NCBI RefSeq assembly: GCF_000233715.2
Contig: NC_021184.1
Location: 4,336,001 to 4,400,000 of the forward strand
DNA length: 64,000 nucleotides
Source: Desulfoscipio gibsoniae DSM 7213
Lineage (GTDB): Bacteria > Bacillota > Desulfotomaculia > Desulfotomaculales > Desulfallaceae
Reading direction: 5' to 3'
This document shows positions 1 to 6,627 of this stretch, one piece after another. Every line of letters starts with the position of its first letter. Within the stretch, counting starts at the first letter, position 1. A program made the translations under genes and the position numbers. The notes under the pieces are model-generated. The model was not told the DNA's origin and did no database searches. It was given only the letters and a program-made list of their open reading frames with translations.

Positions 1-372
1 AACCGTCTCGTACTGGCCGGCAAAGGAAGCACCGGCCAGGTCCTCCGCTACCCCGGAGGATCGCACGGCTAGCGGAGCATCCCCAAAGGCAGCGAGGGCA
101 CGGTGGAGAGCTTCCTCAATGGGGGCCGGCAGCGGTTTTTTAACTATCACATCAGCAGCCTGACCGGGGTCGTTAAAGGTTGCAGCAACATGGGCTGCGA
201 AAGCCGCGGTGGTTACGACAATACCGTCAGGAACAGGAAACCCCGCGGCCAGCAGGCGTGACAAGTTCGTGGCTTTAGTTCCGACCCGGCCGGAAAGGGC
301 AGTTTCAGGGGCACGCAGTGGTAAAACGTATGGAATGGTTTCCTGCTGCCGCTTATCATCGCCCTTAACCAT
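1..372 (-). CDS. PEP synthase / pyruvate phosphate dikinase-like protein, N-terminal part (runs off window)
   Basis: Reading the minus strand from an ATG at 372 gives an uninterrupted 124-codon frame to the window edge. An AGGAGG ribosome binding site lies 9 bases upstream. The peptide has the hallmarks of the PEP/pyruvate-binding (PPDK_N) domain: an early GxKATNLSRLLAAGFPVPDG segment followed near residue 105 by VRSSGVAEDLAGASFAGQYE, which is the nucleotide-binding signature of PEP synthases and rifampicin phosphotransferases. These enzymes use ATP to phosphorylate pyruvate or, in relatives, a drug. The gene follows the TetR gene by 18 bases, so the two are probably one transcript. The truncation is the window boundary, not decay. 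Which subfamily it belongs to (PEP synthase or phosphotransferase of an antibiotic) cannot be settled from the N-terminus. Confidence 0.85.
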   Translation of the reverse strand, partial: MVKGDDKRQQETIPYVLPLRAPETALSGRVGTKATNLSRLLAAGFPVPDGIVVTTAAFAAHVAATFNDPGQAADVIVKKPLPAPIEEALHRALAAFGDAPLAVRSSGVAEDLAGASFAGQYETV

Positions 373-390
373 GTTTATGTGCCTCCTTTT

Positions 391-1020
391 TTATACATCA
401 GAATTTGCATTTGCGCCTTGCCGTTTAAGGTCACGTATTAATACTTCCAGCGCCCAGGTAAGTGCGGCCGAAGTATCCTCAGCATCAAGCCCGAACCGCT
501 GGCGGAGGGTTGCCCAGCCCAAAGAGCCGGCCAGGTAGCGAACTATGGCCGCTGACCGCCGGGCTACCTCAGGTGGTAAATTAGGGGCGCCTTCAGCCAC
601 AAGGCTGTCAATTATATCGTCCCGCTGCTGCCTGCTTTCCGGCTTAATATTAAGCGCCGCCAGAACGGATATAACGGCCTGAATTGCAGCCGTGTTCTGT
701 TCGAACACCGGAACAGACTTGGCTATCCAGGCGGGAATTTCATCAATTGTACTGGGGGTGGGCGGCATTTGCGAGCCGGCCACTTCGCTTGCCCACTCGT
801 ACATTTCTTCCAACAGCGCCTCCCGGGTTGGAAAGTGGCGGTAAACCGAGGCGTAGGAAATCCCGGCTCGGTCGGCTACGTCCTGCACGCTAAAGGTATT
901 GATGCGGCCTTGGGCAACAAATGAGGCGACCGCCTCCATGATTAGATTGCGGGTATATTCCCGCTGGCGATTCCGCAAGGGACTGGAGTATGATCGTGTT
1001 TCAGGTTTATTCTGAGTCAA
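391..1020 (-). CDS. TetR/AcrR family transcriptional regulator
   Basis: The product of about 209 residues has an N-terminal TetR helix-turn-helix around residues 45-75 (FSVQDVADRAGISYASVYRH, then FPTREALLEEM) and a helical C-terminal ligand-binding domain with no recognisable subfamily. I prefer the TTG start at 1020 because GGGAG lies 9 bases upstream; an in-frame TTG at 1029 is too close to it. The gene is first in a probable operon with the PEP-synthase-like gene 18 bases downstream. A near-perfect palindrome at 1041-1065 just upstream is a likely operator, suggesting autoregulation. The ligand is unknown. Confidence 0.9.
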   Translation of the reverse strand: MTQNKPETRSYSSPLRNRQREYTRNLIMEAVASFVAQGRINTFSVQDVADRAGISYASVYRHFPTREALLEEMYEWASEVAGSQMPPTPSTIDEIPAWIAKSVPVFEQNTAAIQAVISVLAALNIKPESRQQRDDIIDSLVAEGAPNLPPEVARRSAAIVRYLAGSLGWATLRQRFGLDAEDTSAALTWALEVLIRDLKRQGANANSDV

Positions 1021-1040
1021 TTTTTTCAACTCCCTCTATA

Positions 1041-1065
1041 TTGACTAAAGATATTGTTTAGTTAA
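1041..1065. promoter_or_regulatory. Palindromic operator, probably for the adjacent TetR regulator
   Basis: The 25-base site has arms TTGACTAAA and TTTAGTTAA around a 7-base centre, with one mismatched position between the arms. Size and position 20 bases before the regulator start fit a TetR dimer site. The left arm contains TTGAC, so it may overlap a promoter element. Binding is inferred. Confidence 0.6.
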
Positions 1066-1324
1066 TTTACAAATTATATTATACTTATTGGGTAGATATG
1101 TCAATAGATTCGACAGCCATCATATATACGAAGCACTGATTGACCGTAGTAGCAAACGTAAAAACCCTGAAGAATTGAGTGAGGCAGAAAAGTCTTTGGA
1201 ACGTCGGCTAGAGTGATGATGGGCGGTTTGGTAGGGCGCTGGCAGTTATGCAGGCTAAGAATAACCATATTGCCACAAAAATATTACTGTGATATTCTTG
1301 ATTTGGAAAAAATAAAAATTTGCA

Positions 1325-1446
1325 CAAGGGGAGCTTCTAGTTTGGAGCTGAGAGTGCGGGAAAGACTCGCTGACCCTGGAACCTGAGCGTTATTTGGCGC
1401 TGCCTGCAAAGTACAGGTACTGGATAATACCAGCGGAGGGATGTGA
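1325..1446 (+). promoter_or_regulatory. TPP riboswitch (THI element)
   Basis: The conserved thi-box parts are present in order: GGGGAGC, then GCTGAGAGTGCGGG, GACCCTGGAACCTGA and CTGGATAATACCAGCGGAGGGA. This is the standard TPP aptamer. It precedes thiM, and a hairpin with a T-run follows at 1465-1492, so control is most likely by premature termination when thiamine pyrophosphate is plentiful. Confidence 0.95.
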
Positions 1447-1464
1447 TATAAATATTTTTATTTT

Positions 1465-1492
1465 ACGCATTCTCTTTGGGAATGCGGTTTTT
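1465..1492 (+). terminator. Rho-independent terminator, expression platform of the TPP riboswitch
   Basis: GCATTC and GAATGC form a 6-bp stem around a short loop, followed by GG and five T. It lies between the aptamer and thiM, which is where an attenuator should be. Confidence 0.7.
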
Positions 1493-1546
1493 AATTTAAG
1501 CATGAACCATAAACAATGATTGAATTAGGAAGGCGGTTGACTACTG

Positions 1547-2365
1547 ATGACTGAAAAAATGCTAAAAGATATTGCTGATTATTTAATTAAAATAAGAGAA
1601 ACCATACCTTTGATACACAACATCACCAACATGGTGGCAATGAATGATACCGCCAATATCTTGCTACACATTGGCGCTTCCCCGGTAATGGCCCATGCCC
1701 GGGAAGAAGTTGAGGAAATGGTTGCCCTCTCCGGCGCCCTGGTTCTAAATATCGGCACCTTAACACCAGAGCTGGTAGAGAGTATGCTTTATGCCGGAAA
1801 GAAGGCTAACCAACTCGGTATTCCCGTGGTACTGGACCCTGTAGGGGCAGGTGCTACCAGTTTGAGAACCCAAAGTTCATTACGTATTCTCAATGAGGTA
1901 AATGTAACTATTTTACGTGGTAACGCTGCGGAAATAGCTATTTTAGGTGGTCTGGATGCCACCGTTAAGGGTGTGGACGCTGCCGGGGTATCAGCCGGAA
2001 GCGGAGAGATTGCCCGGCTGGTGGCTGAAAAATTTGGCCTGACTGTAGCTATTACCGGAAAAATTGATGCTGTGTCTGACAGCAGACGGAGTATTCTCAT
2101 AGAAAACGGACACTGGATGATGGGCGGGCTTACCGGAACAGGCTGCATGTCCACAGCCCTTACGGGCGCCTTTGCTGCTGTTTGCCCTGACCCGCTAACC
2201 GCTGCCGCCGGCGCCCTGATTTCCTTCGGTATCGCCGGTGAAGCAGCTGCGCTAGGAGCACCCTTGCGGCCTGGTTCCTACAGGGTAGCCTTGTTCGACC
2301 AAGTCTATGACCTTACTCCAGAGAAAATTATTTCAGGCGCCAGGATAACCATAAAAGGGGATTAG
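1547..2365 (+). CDS. thiM: Hydroxyethylthiazole kinase ThiM
   Basis: The 272-residue protein phosphorylates 4-methyl-5-(2-hydroxyethyl)thiazole with ATP, a salvage step to thiamine phosphate. Family marks include PLIHNITNMVAMNDTAN near residue 22, VVLDPVGAGATSLR near 95 and the active-site loop GGLTGTGCMSTALTGAF near 195 with its cysteine. Length is normal for ThiM. It stands alone here: thiE and thiD, the usual partners, are not in this window, so it serves salvage together with genes elsewhere. Regulation is by the upstream TPP riboswitch. An AGGAAGGCGG ribosome binding site precedes the ATG. Confidence 0.96.
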   Translation: MTEKMLKDIADYLIKIRETIPLIHNITNMVAMNDTANILLHIGASPVMAHAREEVEEMVALSGALVLNIGTLTPELVESMLYAGKKANQLGIPVVLDPVGAGATSLRTQSSLRILNEVNVTILRGNAAEIAILGGLDATVKGVDAAGVSAGSGEIARLVAEKFGLTVAITGKIDAVSDSRRSILIENGHWMMGGLTGTGCMSTALTGAFAAVCPDPLTAAAGALISFGIAGEAAALGAPLRPGSYRVALFDQVYDLTPEKIISGARITIKGD

Positions 2366-2533
2366 CTTTCGGCCGTAGTCTGTCCCTCCCCATGAAACAC
2401 AGCAGATCCGATCCGCATCGATCTCTCCATGGCTTCTGGCGATGGCTTCAATAGGCGTCCCCGGTATAATTCTGATATTATTCAATACGATGGCACCCAG
2501 ATCTCTCTTCGGTGTGTGAATCGATACAGTTGA
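2333..2533 (-). pseudogene. Relic resembling the C-terminus of a B12-binding radical SAM protein (bzaD-like?)
   Basis: The minus strand downstream of bzaC holds a 66-codon open frame with no start, bounded by stops. It contains IRIIPGTPIEAIARSHGEID and ends GRKLIPFYGYPGA. The pattern GIRIxPGTxLxxIAxxEGxI is typical of the C-terminal part of B12-binding-domain radical SAM enzymes. In known anaerobic benzimidazole operons bzaC is followed by bzaD, which I recall as such an enzyme. I infer a bzaD-like gene was here and only its tail remains. The last codons overlap the 3' end of thiM on the other strand. The identification rests on one short motif. Confidence 0.4.
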
Positions 2534-2547
2534 TCAATCAACGCCCG

Positions 2548-4080
2548 TCACTCCAATAACAATATAGCGAAATATTTTACATAATCATCTTTTTCCGGTA
2601 GTGTCTTCAAGGAAATTCCATTTCTCCGAAGAGTTTCAAAAACATCGATGCCGGCGGATTCCATGGAAGGCCGTGCATCTTTATGGTTCTTGCAATTTCC
2701 TCTGCCGCCGCATTTCGGGCAAATACTGCAGGGACCGGCCCAAAGAGAAAATGCTTTATAATAGCCCGTTTTAAAGGCTGTGCGCTCTGCTTGCAGCACC
2801 ATCCTCTGAAAATCACGGGTTGGCGGCACGCCTTGCAGCAGCAGGCATTTTGAATAATCCTTTAATAATGCCCGTGTTTTTTCAGGTTTGATGCTATTAG
2901 GGGGACAATGGGGAAGGTTGTAGCCGTCACAGCCGAATTCGCATTTGAGCCCTACCCACTCCGGTACGTGGATTGAATCCACCTCAATTGGCTTTACTAC
3001 TTGAAAGCCCAAGTTCTGTATCTGTACCGACAATTGCTGCAATGCACTAATGCACAAATCCGCCAGCTTTTTCGATTGCTTTGCCGCCACCAGAACAGCG
3101 GTATCTGATTCCAAAGGGATCCATTCCGTCGCTATAAAGCCTGCATCCCTCAGCTGCTGCCGCACCCAGGCAGCCGTATAGACCTTGCCGTTGTAAGTGT
3201 TCACCAGCATATTTAGATCTGACAAGGCCGCCTTTTCCGGTTTATGCTCCATGAAAAAATCATGAACGATCAGCAGCCCATCCTCTGCCAGGTGAGCAGC
3301 TGCTTCGGAAAGCACATGCCCGGTTTCTGCCTCAGCGAAGGCATGAACAATATTGGATAAAATTACCAAGCTGTATTGCTTTTTTTGTAATTCCCAGGGC
3401 TCCAATATATTGGTGGGTCGATATTGAATACGGTCCGCATAAGCCCTGCCGGCATGGGTTTCTTCCGCGTATTCCAGAACTTGAGCCATATCCAGCAGCG
3501 TAGCCTTGGTGTCAGGAAACTGCCTTAAAAATTCGGTAGAAAAGGCGCCCAAGCCTGAACCTACATCCAGAATATTTCCTTGCAGCTTAAGCTGGGAAAA
3601 AATCGGCAATATCTGTCCGATTTTATTCTTAACTATACAGTCCATCGCCCGGCAATAACGGCGAAAACGCTGTTTGACGGCTTCCTCCGGCTCATCCATA
3701 GGCGGAAGAAGCACCCGGGTGCCTTTTTCCAAGCATTGATGCAGACTTTTCCAATGCTCAACCAGGTATTTACGCCACAGGATGGAGTCGCCCTGATAAG
3801 CTTCAGTACCCTGAATCAGGTATTTTCGAGAGAGCTTTGTATTGGTACAATACCCGTCAGCTTCAAAGACCAGTCCCAAGGTAGACAGGATATGAATATA
3901 GCGTTTTAAACTTCCAAAGTCATATTTTAATTCCCTGGCCAGCTCCGCCACGGGTTTTCCACCGGGCTCCAACCGGTTAAAGAATCCCTGCTCCACAGCA
4001 GTAAAAAGCACCTCCGAGTACCAATAGCCTGTAGCCAGATCTTCCAGATATTGAGGATTCATATCCTGCGGATTATGCAT
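2548..4080 (-). CDS. bzaC: BzaC-like methyltransferase fused to DUF2284 (anaerobic benzimidazole O-methyltransferase)
   Basis: The N-terminal 330 residues are a SAM-dependent O-methyltransferase: a winged-helix dimerisation part, then the SAM motif ILDVGSGLGAFSTEFLRQFP and later LLIVHDFFME. The C-terminal 170 residues are a DUF2284 metal-binding domain, with CEFGCDGYNLPHCPP and CSICPKCGGRGNCKNHKDAR supplying many cysteines. This fusion beside cobT matches BzaC, which methylates 5-hydroxybenzimidazole for the cobamide lower ligand. I chose the ATG at 4080 because it overlaps the cobT stop by 8 bases (translational coupling); an earlier in-frame ATG at 4122 would overlap cobT by 50 bases. bzaA and bzaB, which make the substrate, are not in the window. 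The role of the DUF2284 part is unknown. Confidence 0.8.
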   Translation of the reverse strand: MHNPQDMNPQYLEDLATGYWYSEVLFTAVEQGFFNRLEPGGKPVAELARELKYDFGSLKRYIHILSTLGLVFEADGYCTNTKLSRKYLIQGTEAYQGDSILWRKYLVEHWKSLHQCLEKGTRVLLPPMDEPEEAVKQRFRRYCRAMDCIVKNKIGQILPIFSQLKLQGNILDVGSGLGAFSTEFLRQFPDTKATLLDMAQVLEYAEETHAGRAYADRIQYRPTNILEPWELQKKQYSLVILSNIVHAFAEAETGHVLSEAAAHLAEDGLLIVHDFFMEHKPEKAALSDLNMLVNTYNGKVYTAAWVRQQLRDAGFIATEWIPLESDTAVLVAAKQSKKLADLCISALQQLSVQIQNLGFQVVKPIEVDSIHVPEWVGLKCEFGCDGYNLPHCPPNSIKPEKTRALLKDYSKCLLLQGVPPTRDFQRMVLQAERTAFKTGYYKAFSLWAGPCSICPKCGGRGNCKNHKDARPSMESAGIDVFETLRRNGISLKTLPEKDDYVKYFAILLLE

Positions 4081-5164
4081 TTGCCATGCCCCCGGTATTT
4101 TCCGGTTCCGTAACTCCTGCATCCGTAAAAGTCAGCATTTTGTAAATAACCCGGGAAGCTGTTTCCACGATATGCATAGCCAAAGCTGCACCGGTACCTT
4201 CTCCTAAACGCAAGTTTAGATCCAGAAGTGGTTTGAGACCCAATTCTTCCAGCATGTATTGATGTCCCGGTTCCATGGATTGATGGGCTGCAATCATATA
4301 GTCAATGGCATTGGGTGCCAAGTTTTTGGCTACCAAGGCCCCGGCGGATGATATTAGTCCGTCTACTACCACCGGTATGCGATAGTAAGCCGCACCCAGA
4401 ATCAATCCGGCAATTCCGGCAATTTCAAAGCCGCCCACCTTGGACAATACATCCAAAGCATCTTTGGGATCCGGTTTATTTAAAGCAATAGCCTTTTCGA
4501 TGACCTGCACTTTGTTGTCCAAAGCACTGTCATTGATACCGGTTCCCCGACCGGTTACCTGCCGGGGGGATCGACCGGAAAACACCGCCAGAATCGCACT
4601 GCTTGGCGTCGTATTGCCGATCCCCATGTCTCCTGTGCCCAACAGTTCTATGCCGCTTTTTACCAGTAAGCCGGCAATTTCTATACCTGCTTCCAGACCC
4701 TGCACCGCCTGCTCCCGAGTCATTGCCGGACCCTTGGCCATATTCTGCGTACCATAGCCAACTTTATAAGAAAGTATCTTTTTTTGCTCCACCAGAACGC
4801 TTAGATCCACTGCAACCCCCATGTCTACCACGGTCACACCGGCACCTGCTGTTTCTGCCAGAACATTGATGGCCGCACCACCGGCAACAAAATTATTTAC
4901 CATCTGCCGGGTAACTTCCTGGGGAAATGCACTTACACCTTCAGCTGCAACACCATGATCCCCGGCCATGGTCACCACCATTTTCTTCGCTACAGAGGGC
5001 GTCATGCTTTCATTAATGGCAGCCAGTTGCTCTGCCAAGTCCAGCAAATCCCCCAGACTATTATGCGGAATGGCCAGATCATCCAGCCGTTTCCTGGCTT
5101 TTACCCGCCAGGCCTGTTCCACCGGTCGAATGCCGGATAATACTTGTTCCAAAGATAAATGCAT
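4073..5164 (-). CDS. cobT: Nicotinate-nucleotide--dimethylbenzimidazole phosphoribosyltransferase CobT
   Basis: The 363-residue enzyme transfers ribose phosphate from nicotinate mononucleotide to the benzimidazole lower ligand, giving the alpha-riboside phosphate for CobS. Family segments visible are AGDHGVAAEGVSAFPQEVT near residue 70, LLGTGDMGIGNTTPSSAI near 175, and LRLGEGTGAALAM near 320 with the catalytic glutamate. Length matches the family. It lies 16 bases after cobS and overlaps bzaC, so cobS-cobT-bzaC is one operon under the cobalamin riboswitch. An AAAGGTG site precedes the ATG. Confidence 0.97.
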   Translation of the reverse strand: MHLSLEQVLSGIRPVEQAWRVKARKRLDDLAIPHNSLGDLLDLAEQLAAINESMTPSVAKKMVVTMAGDHGVAAEGVSAFPQEVTRQMVNNFVAGGAAINVLAETAGAGVTVVDMGVAVDLSVLVEQKKILSYKVGYGTQNMAKGPAMTREQAVQGLEAGIEIAGLLVKSGIELLGTGDMGIGNTTPSSAILAVFSGRSPRQVTGRGTGINDSALDNKVQVIEKAIALNKPDPKDALDVLSKVGGFEIAGIAGLILGAAYYRIPVVVDGLISSAGALVAKNLAPNAIDYMIAAHQSMEPGHQYMLEELGLKPLLDLNLRLGEGTGAALAMHIVETASRVIYKMLTFTDAGVTEPENTGGMANA

Positions 5165-5180
5165 TATTTTTCACACCTTT

Positions 5181-5924
5181 CTAAAGTTTTAACAATGGTA
5201 AGAGAACCAGCATCACCAGAGTCAATATTTCTATACATTCACTGGCTGCACCCAGCGTATCACCGGTAATACCGCCAAGTTTGCCTTTGATGAACCCATG
5301 AAACAAAATCGTGCCGATAAGCGTGACCCCTAGAAGTATGAGTCCGGACAACTTCAAAAGCGCCAAGCTTAGTCCAAGAGCCACTAATGAGTTGGCACCC
5401 AGCTCCCGCCAACCCACGTAAGCGGTAAAGGAGCCGGTTCCTCCATTGCTTCTTGCATAGGGGTAGCGGGCAGCCCCATAGACCTGTGCCCAGCGACCCA
5501 GTGTCGGCGCCAGTACCAGCGCCATCATCTGTGATGTCTGATCCATCTCACCTAACAAAACAACCCTCAGCAAAACGACCAGTACACCCGCCATTACCCC
5601 ATGAGAACCAACCCGGCTGTCCTTCATGATTTCCAGCATCCGATCCCCGGGACGTCCGCTGAAAATGCCGTCGGCCGTATCCATCAGGCCATCGCCATGC
5701 AGATTGCCCGTCACGAAAATAACAAAAATAATGGCGCCCAGATTTGCCACCGTAGATGAAAAGCCCAAACCAAGCAAATAGTGCAATCCGGCAGCTGCTC
5801 CGCCAATCAATAAACCAATAAAGGAGAAATAGGACATGGAACGCGCCATAACCCGATCATCCCCTATACGGGCAATGGTAACGGGAATCCTGGTTAAAAA
5901 CTGTAATGCCAGTAGAAATTCCAT
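5181..5924 (-). CDS. cobS: Adenosylcobinamide-GDP ribazoletransferase (cobalamin synthase) CobS
   Basis: This 247-residue integral membrane enzyme joins the activated lower ligand to adenosylcobinamide-GDP, the last assembly step of cobamide synthesis. The start MEFLLALQFLTRIPV at 5924 is preceded by GGAGGGTGTG; the longer frame upstream would run through the riboswitch terminator. The polar signature GNLHGDGLMDTADGIFSGRP followed by DSRVGSHGVMAG is the family active-site region, and several hydrophobic segments follow. It heads the cobS-cobT-bzaC operon. Confidence 0.96.
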   Translation of the reverse strand: MEFLLALQFLTRIPVTIARIGDDRVMARSMSYFSFIGLLIGGAAAGLHYLLGLGFSSTVANLGAIIFVIFVTGNLHGDGLMDTADGIFSGRPGDRMLEIMKDSRVGSHGVMAGVLVVLLRVVLLGEMDQTSQMMALVLAPTLGRWAQVYGAARYPYARSNGGTGSFTAYVGWRELGANSLVALGLSLALLKLSGLILLGVTLIGTILFHGFIKGKLGGITGDTLGAASECIEILTLVMLVLLPLLKL

Positions 5925-5961
5925 ATATATCACACCCTCCTCTATCTTCATAAATAAATGC

Positions 5962-5994
5962 AAAAAATCCGCATCCCAAATGGGTGCGGATTTT
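5962..5994 (-). terminator. Terminator of the cobalamin riboswitch
   Basis: On the minus strand AAATCCGCACCC pairs with GGGATGCGGATTT around a 4-base loop, followed by a T-run. It lies between the aptamer and the cobS ribosome binding site, fitting transcription attenuation by adenosylcobalamin. Confidence 0.85.
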
Positions 5995-6044
5995 ACCATC
6001 ATCCTCACAACTGCCGGCTTATTCGCGAAGCCGATAACGTATGT

Positions 6045-6200
6045 TTACAGGCAGGTCTCCTGACTCAGGCTCATTGCAACTTTGTCCCTTCCCCCCAAAG
6101 GAGTGGTAATGACAATTGCTCCCCAATACAGTGGCGGGTCCGTCCGGGAATTTCACCCGGTTCCCTATTCTCCAACAAGTTATTGGCACCTGTAAAACTA
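6045..6200 (-). promoter_or_regulatory. Cobalamin riboswitch
   Basis: On the minus strand the B12-box core is plain: GGTGCCAATAAC at the 5' side, GGGTGAAATTCCCGGACGG, CCGCCACTGTATTGGGG, GGGGGGAAGGGACAAAG, and the 3' box TGAGCCTGAGTCAGGAGACC followed by TGCCTGTAAAC. It precedes cobS and its terminator, so vitamin B12 levels control the operon that attaches the lower ligand. Confidence 0.95.
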
Positions 6201-6627
6201 AATATGATTTTTAAAAAACATAGCCCAATTTCCCAGTTTTGTCAACCTAGGTTTTATGCCATCAGCGCTGAAGAATCAAAATACTTCGAGCATTACACCC
6301 TTACAACCTCTCCTCCAAAGTTTATCTATAAAAACCATTTGTTTGAATGTTTCTAATGTCTATATTAATAAAAAGTCTTCGTTTCCGGATGGATCATTAT
6401 GTACAGCTGGCCGTTACCGGGGTAAGATCAGCAGATTTTACTGTCCCTACAACACCTTGATTTTCATAAAAAAAGACAGGCTTATATTGATATGCTCCCC
6501 CTATGGTAGGCAGGTTAAATAATAAAAACCTGCTACTAGAGGAGGAGCATATTCATATACTACTTGTCTTGATATAAAGTTAGTTATTGAGGCAAATGAA
6601 AAAGTGGGCCAAACTCACTTTTCGCTT
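6201..6627. other. Intergenic stretch with no supported gene
   Basis: This stretch between the cobalamin riboswitch and the lipoprotein gene has only short frames without ribosome binding sites. Its one clear structure is the inverted repeat at 6488-6554, listed separately, which is partly repeated at 16201-16253. Confidence 0.6.
6488..6554. repeat. Dispersed repeat, copy A: imperfect palindrome with TGATATGCTCC ends
   Basis: The sequence TGATATGCTCCCCCTATGG is followed by TAGGCAGGTT, a 10-base AT spacer, then AACCTGCTACTAGAGGAGGA and GCATATTCA. The two halves form a near-perfect inverted repeat of about 26 bases each. The left half and spacer recur, in reverse orientation, at 16201-16253. 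It could be an insertion-sequence end or a small mobile palindrome. No transposase is attached. Confidence 0.6.

Noticed and set aside
1100-1216. Frame ending DRSSKRKNPEELSEAEKSLE before the TPP riboswitch
   Set aside because: It looks protein-like but has no start codon with a ribosome binding site and no family I recognise; perhaps the tail of a lost gene.
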